Below, piece by piece: positions 63,901 to 64,000 of a DNA stretch of 64,000 bases. The number at the start of each line of letters is the position of its first letter. The stretch's first letter is position 1. Origin of the DNA: Hybos culiciformis. Lineage: Eukaryota > Arthropoda > Insecta > Diptera > Hybotidae. The stretch is taken from contig OZ023274.1 in NCBI GenBank assembly GCA_964007475.1, positions 59,912,076 through 59,976,075 on the forward strand, written 5' to 3'. The notes under the pieces were generated by a model that had not been told where the DNA came from, ran no database searches, and worked only from the letters and a program-made list of their open reading frames with translations. The position numbers were made by a program, and so were the translations under genes.

Positions 63901-64000
63901 GCGGAAAAGTGTGCAAATTAAATAAAAGTCTTTATGGTCTCAAACAATCATCCAGGTGCTGGAATAAAAAAATTTACTGATTTTTTAAAAACATTTTCGT
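60941..64000 (+). pseudogene. Copia gag-pol polyprotein, degenerate, cut by the window edge
   Basis: Gag-pol of a Ty1/Copia retrotransposon, starting MDVKSDMIKE. In order: Gag; a zinc knuckle CFHCGKMGHYKRNC (residues 223-236); aspartic protease DSGAS (Asp299); an integrase His-Cys zinc site (HERLGH, CDAC); a DDE core (Asp in SDVCGPM, Asp in FRSDNG, Glu in TPEQNGAAERE); and reverse transcriptase up to FDIKTAFLYGDL. Gag before Pol, with integrase before reverse transcriptase, defines Copia. Breaks: an in-frame TGA at 62018-62020, an in-frame TAA at 63125-63127, a frameshift near 63,890 and another near 63,970. The YVDD part of the reverse transcriptase is not reached before the edge. This copy is not autonomous. 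Confidence 0.93.

Overview
The window is eukaryotic nuclear DNA, very AT-rich, with spliced protein genes and a heavy load of DNA transposons. The gene content (TRAIP/no poles, eIF3 subunit j, ARMC6, cyclin B), the short phase-consistent introns, a Copia retrotransposon whose primer site resembles the internal-tRNA-Met type, Helitron-like ends and Drosophila-FB-like foldback elements all point to an insect. I cannot name the order.

Layout: 1-8.1 kb is a pile of short inverted-repeat elements (MITEs) nested in each other. TRAIP lies at 8.8-16.3 kb (+) and carries two foldback elements in its 4.4 kb intron 4. eIF3j lies at 17.2-26.6 kb (-), convergent with TRAIP. One of its introns hosts a complete hAT transposon with an apparently intact two-exon transposase. 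From 26.6 to 38 kb there is no host gene, only nested transposons. ARMC6 lies at 38.0-46.9 kb (+), with transposons and Helitron-like ends in introns 1 and 5. Cyclin B lies at 50.8-54.3 kb (-), convergent with ARMC6. The stretch 54.9-60.6 kb is another foldback/MITE nest. A degenerate Copia-type LTR retrotransposon starts at 60,573 and runs off the right edge.

I assembled the exons of all four host genes by reading splice sites. In each case the summed coding length is a multiple of three and the reading phase is kept across every junction. The four genes have unrelated housekeeping roles: DNA-damage/mitotic ubiquitin ligase, translation initiation, armadillo-repeat scaffold and mitotic cyclin.

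The most unusual content is the transposon architecture. (1) A foldback family built from small palindromes around GTTACGGC occurs six times, each time with a 9-bp target duplication, and five of the six copies hold a tRNA-like Pol III A-box/B-box pair. (2) A second foldback family built from ACATTTGTCC palindromes has two copies with perfect 9-bp duplications and one with 8 bp. (3) Three 3-bp-target MITEs stand in a row, separated only by TTA, at the exact centre of a long palindrome. (4) There are several filled-site/empty-site pairs within the window, including one target duplication that was itself split by a later insertion. The 9-bp duplication and foldback form match the Drosophila FB-NOF group of Mutator-like elements; whether these families are already catalogued cannot be decided from sequence alone.
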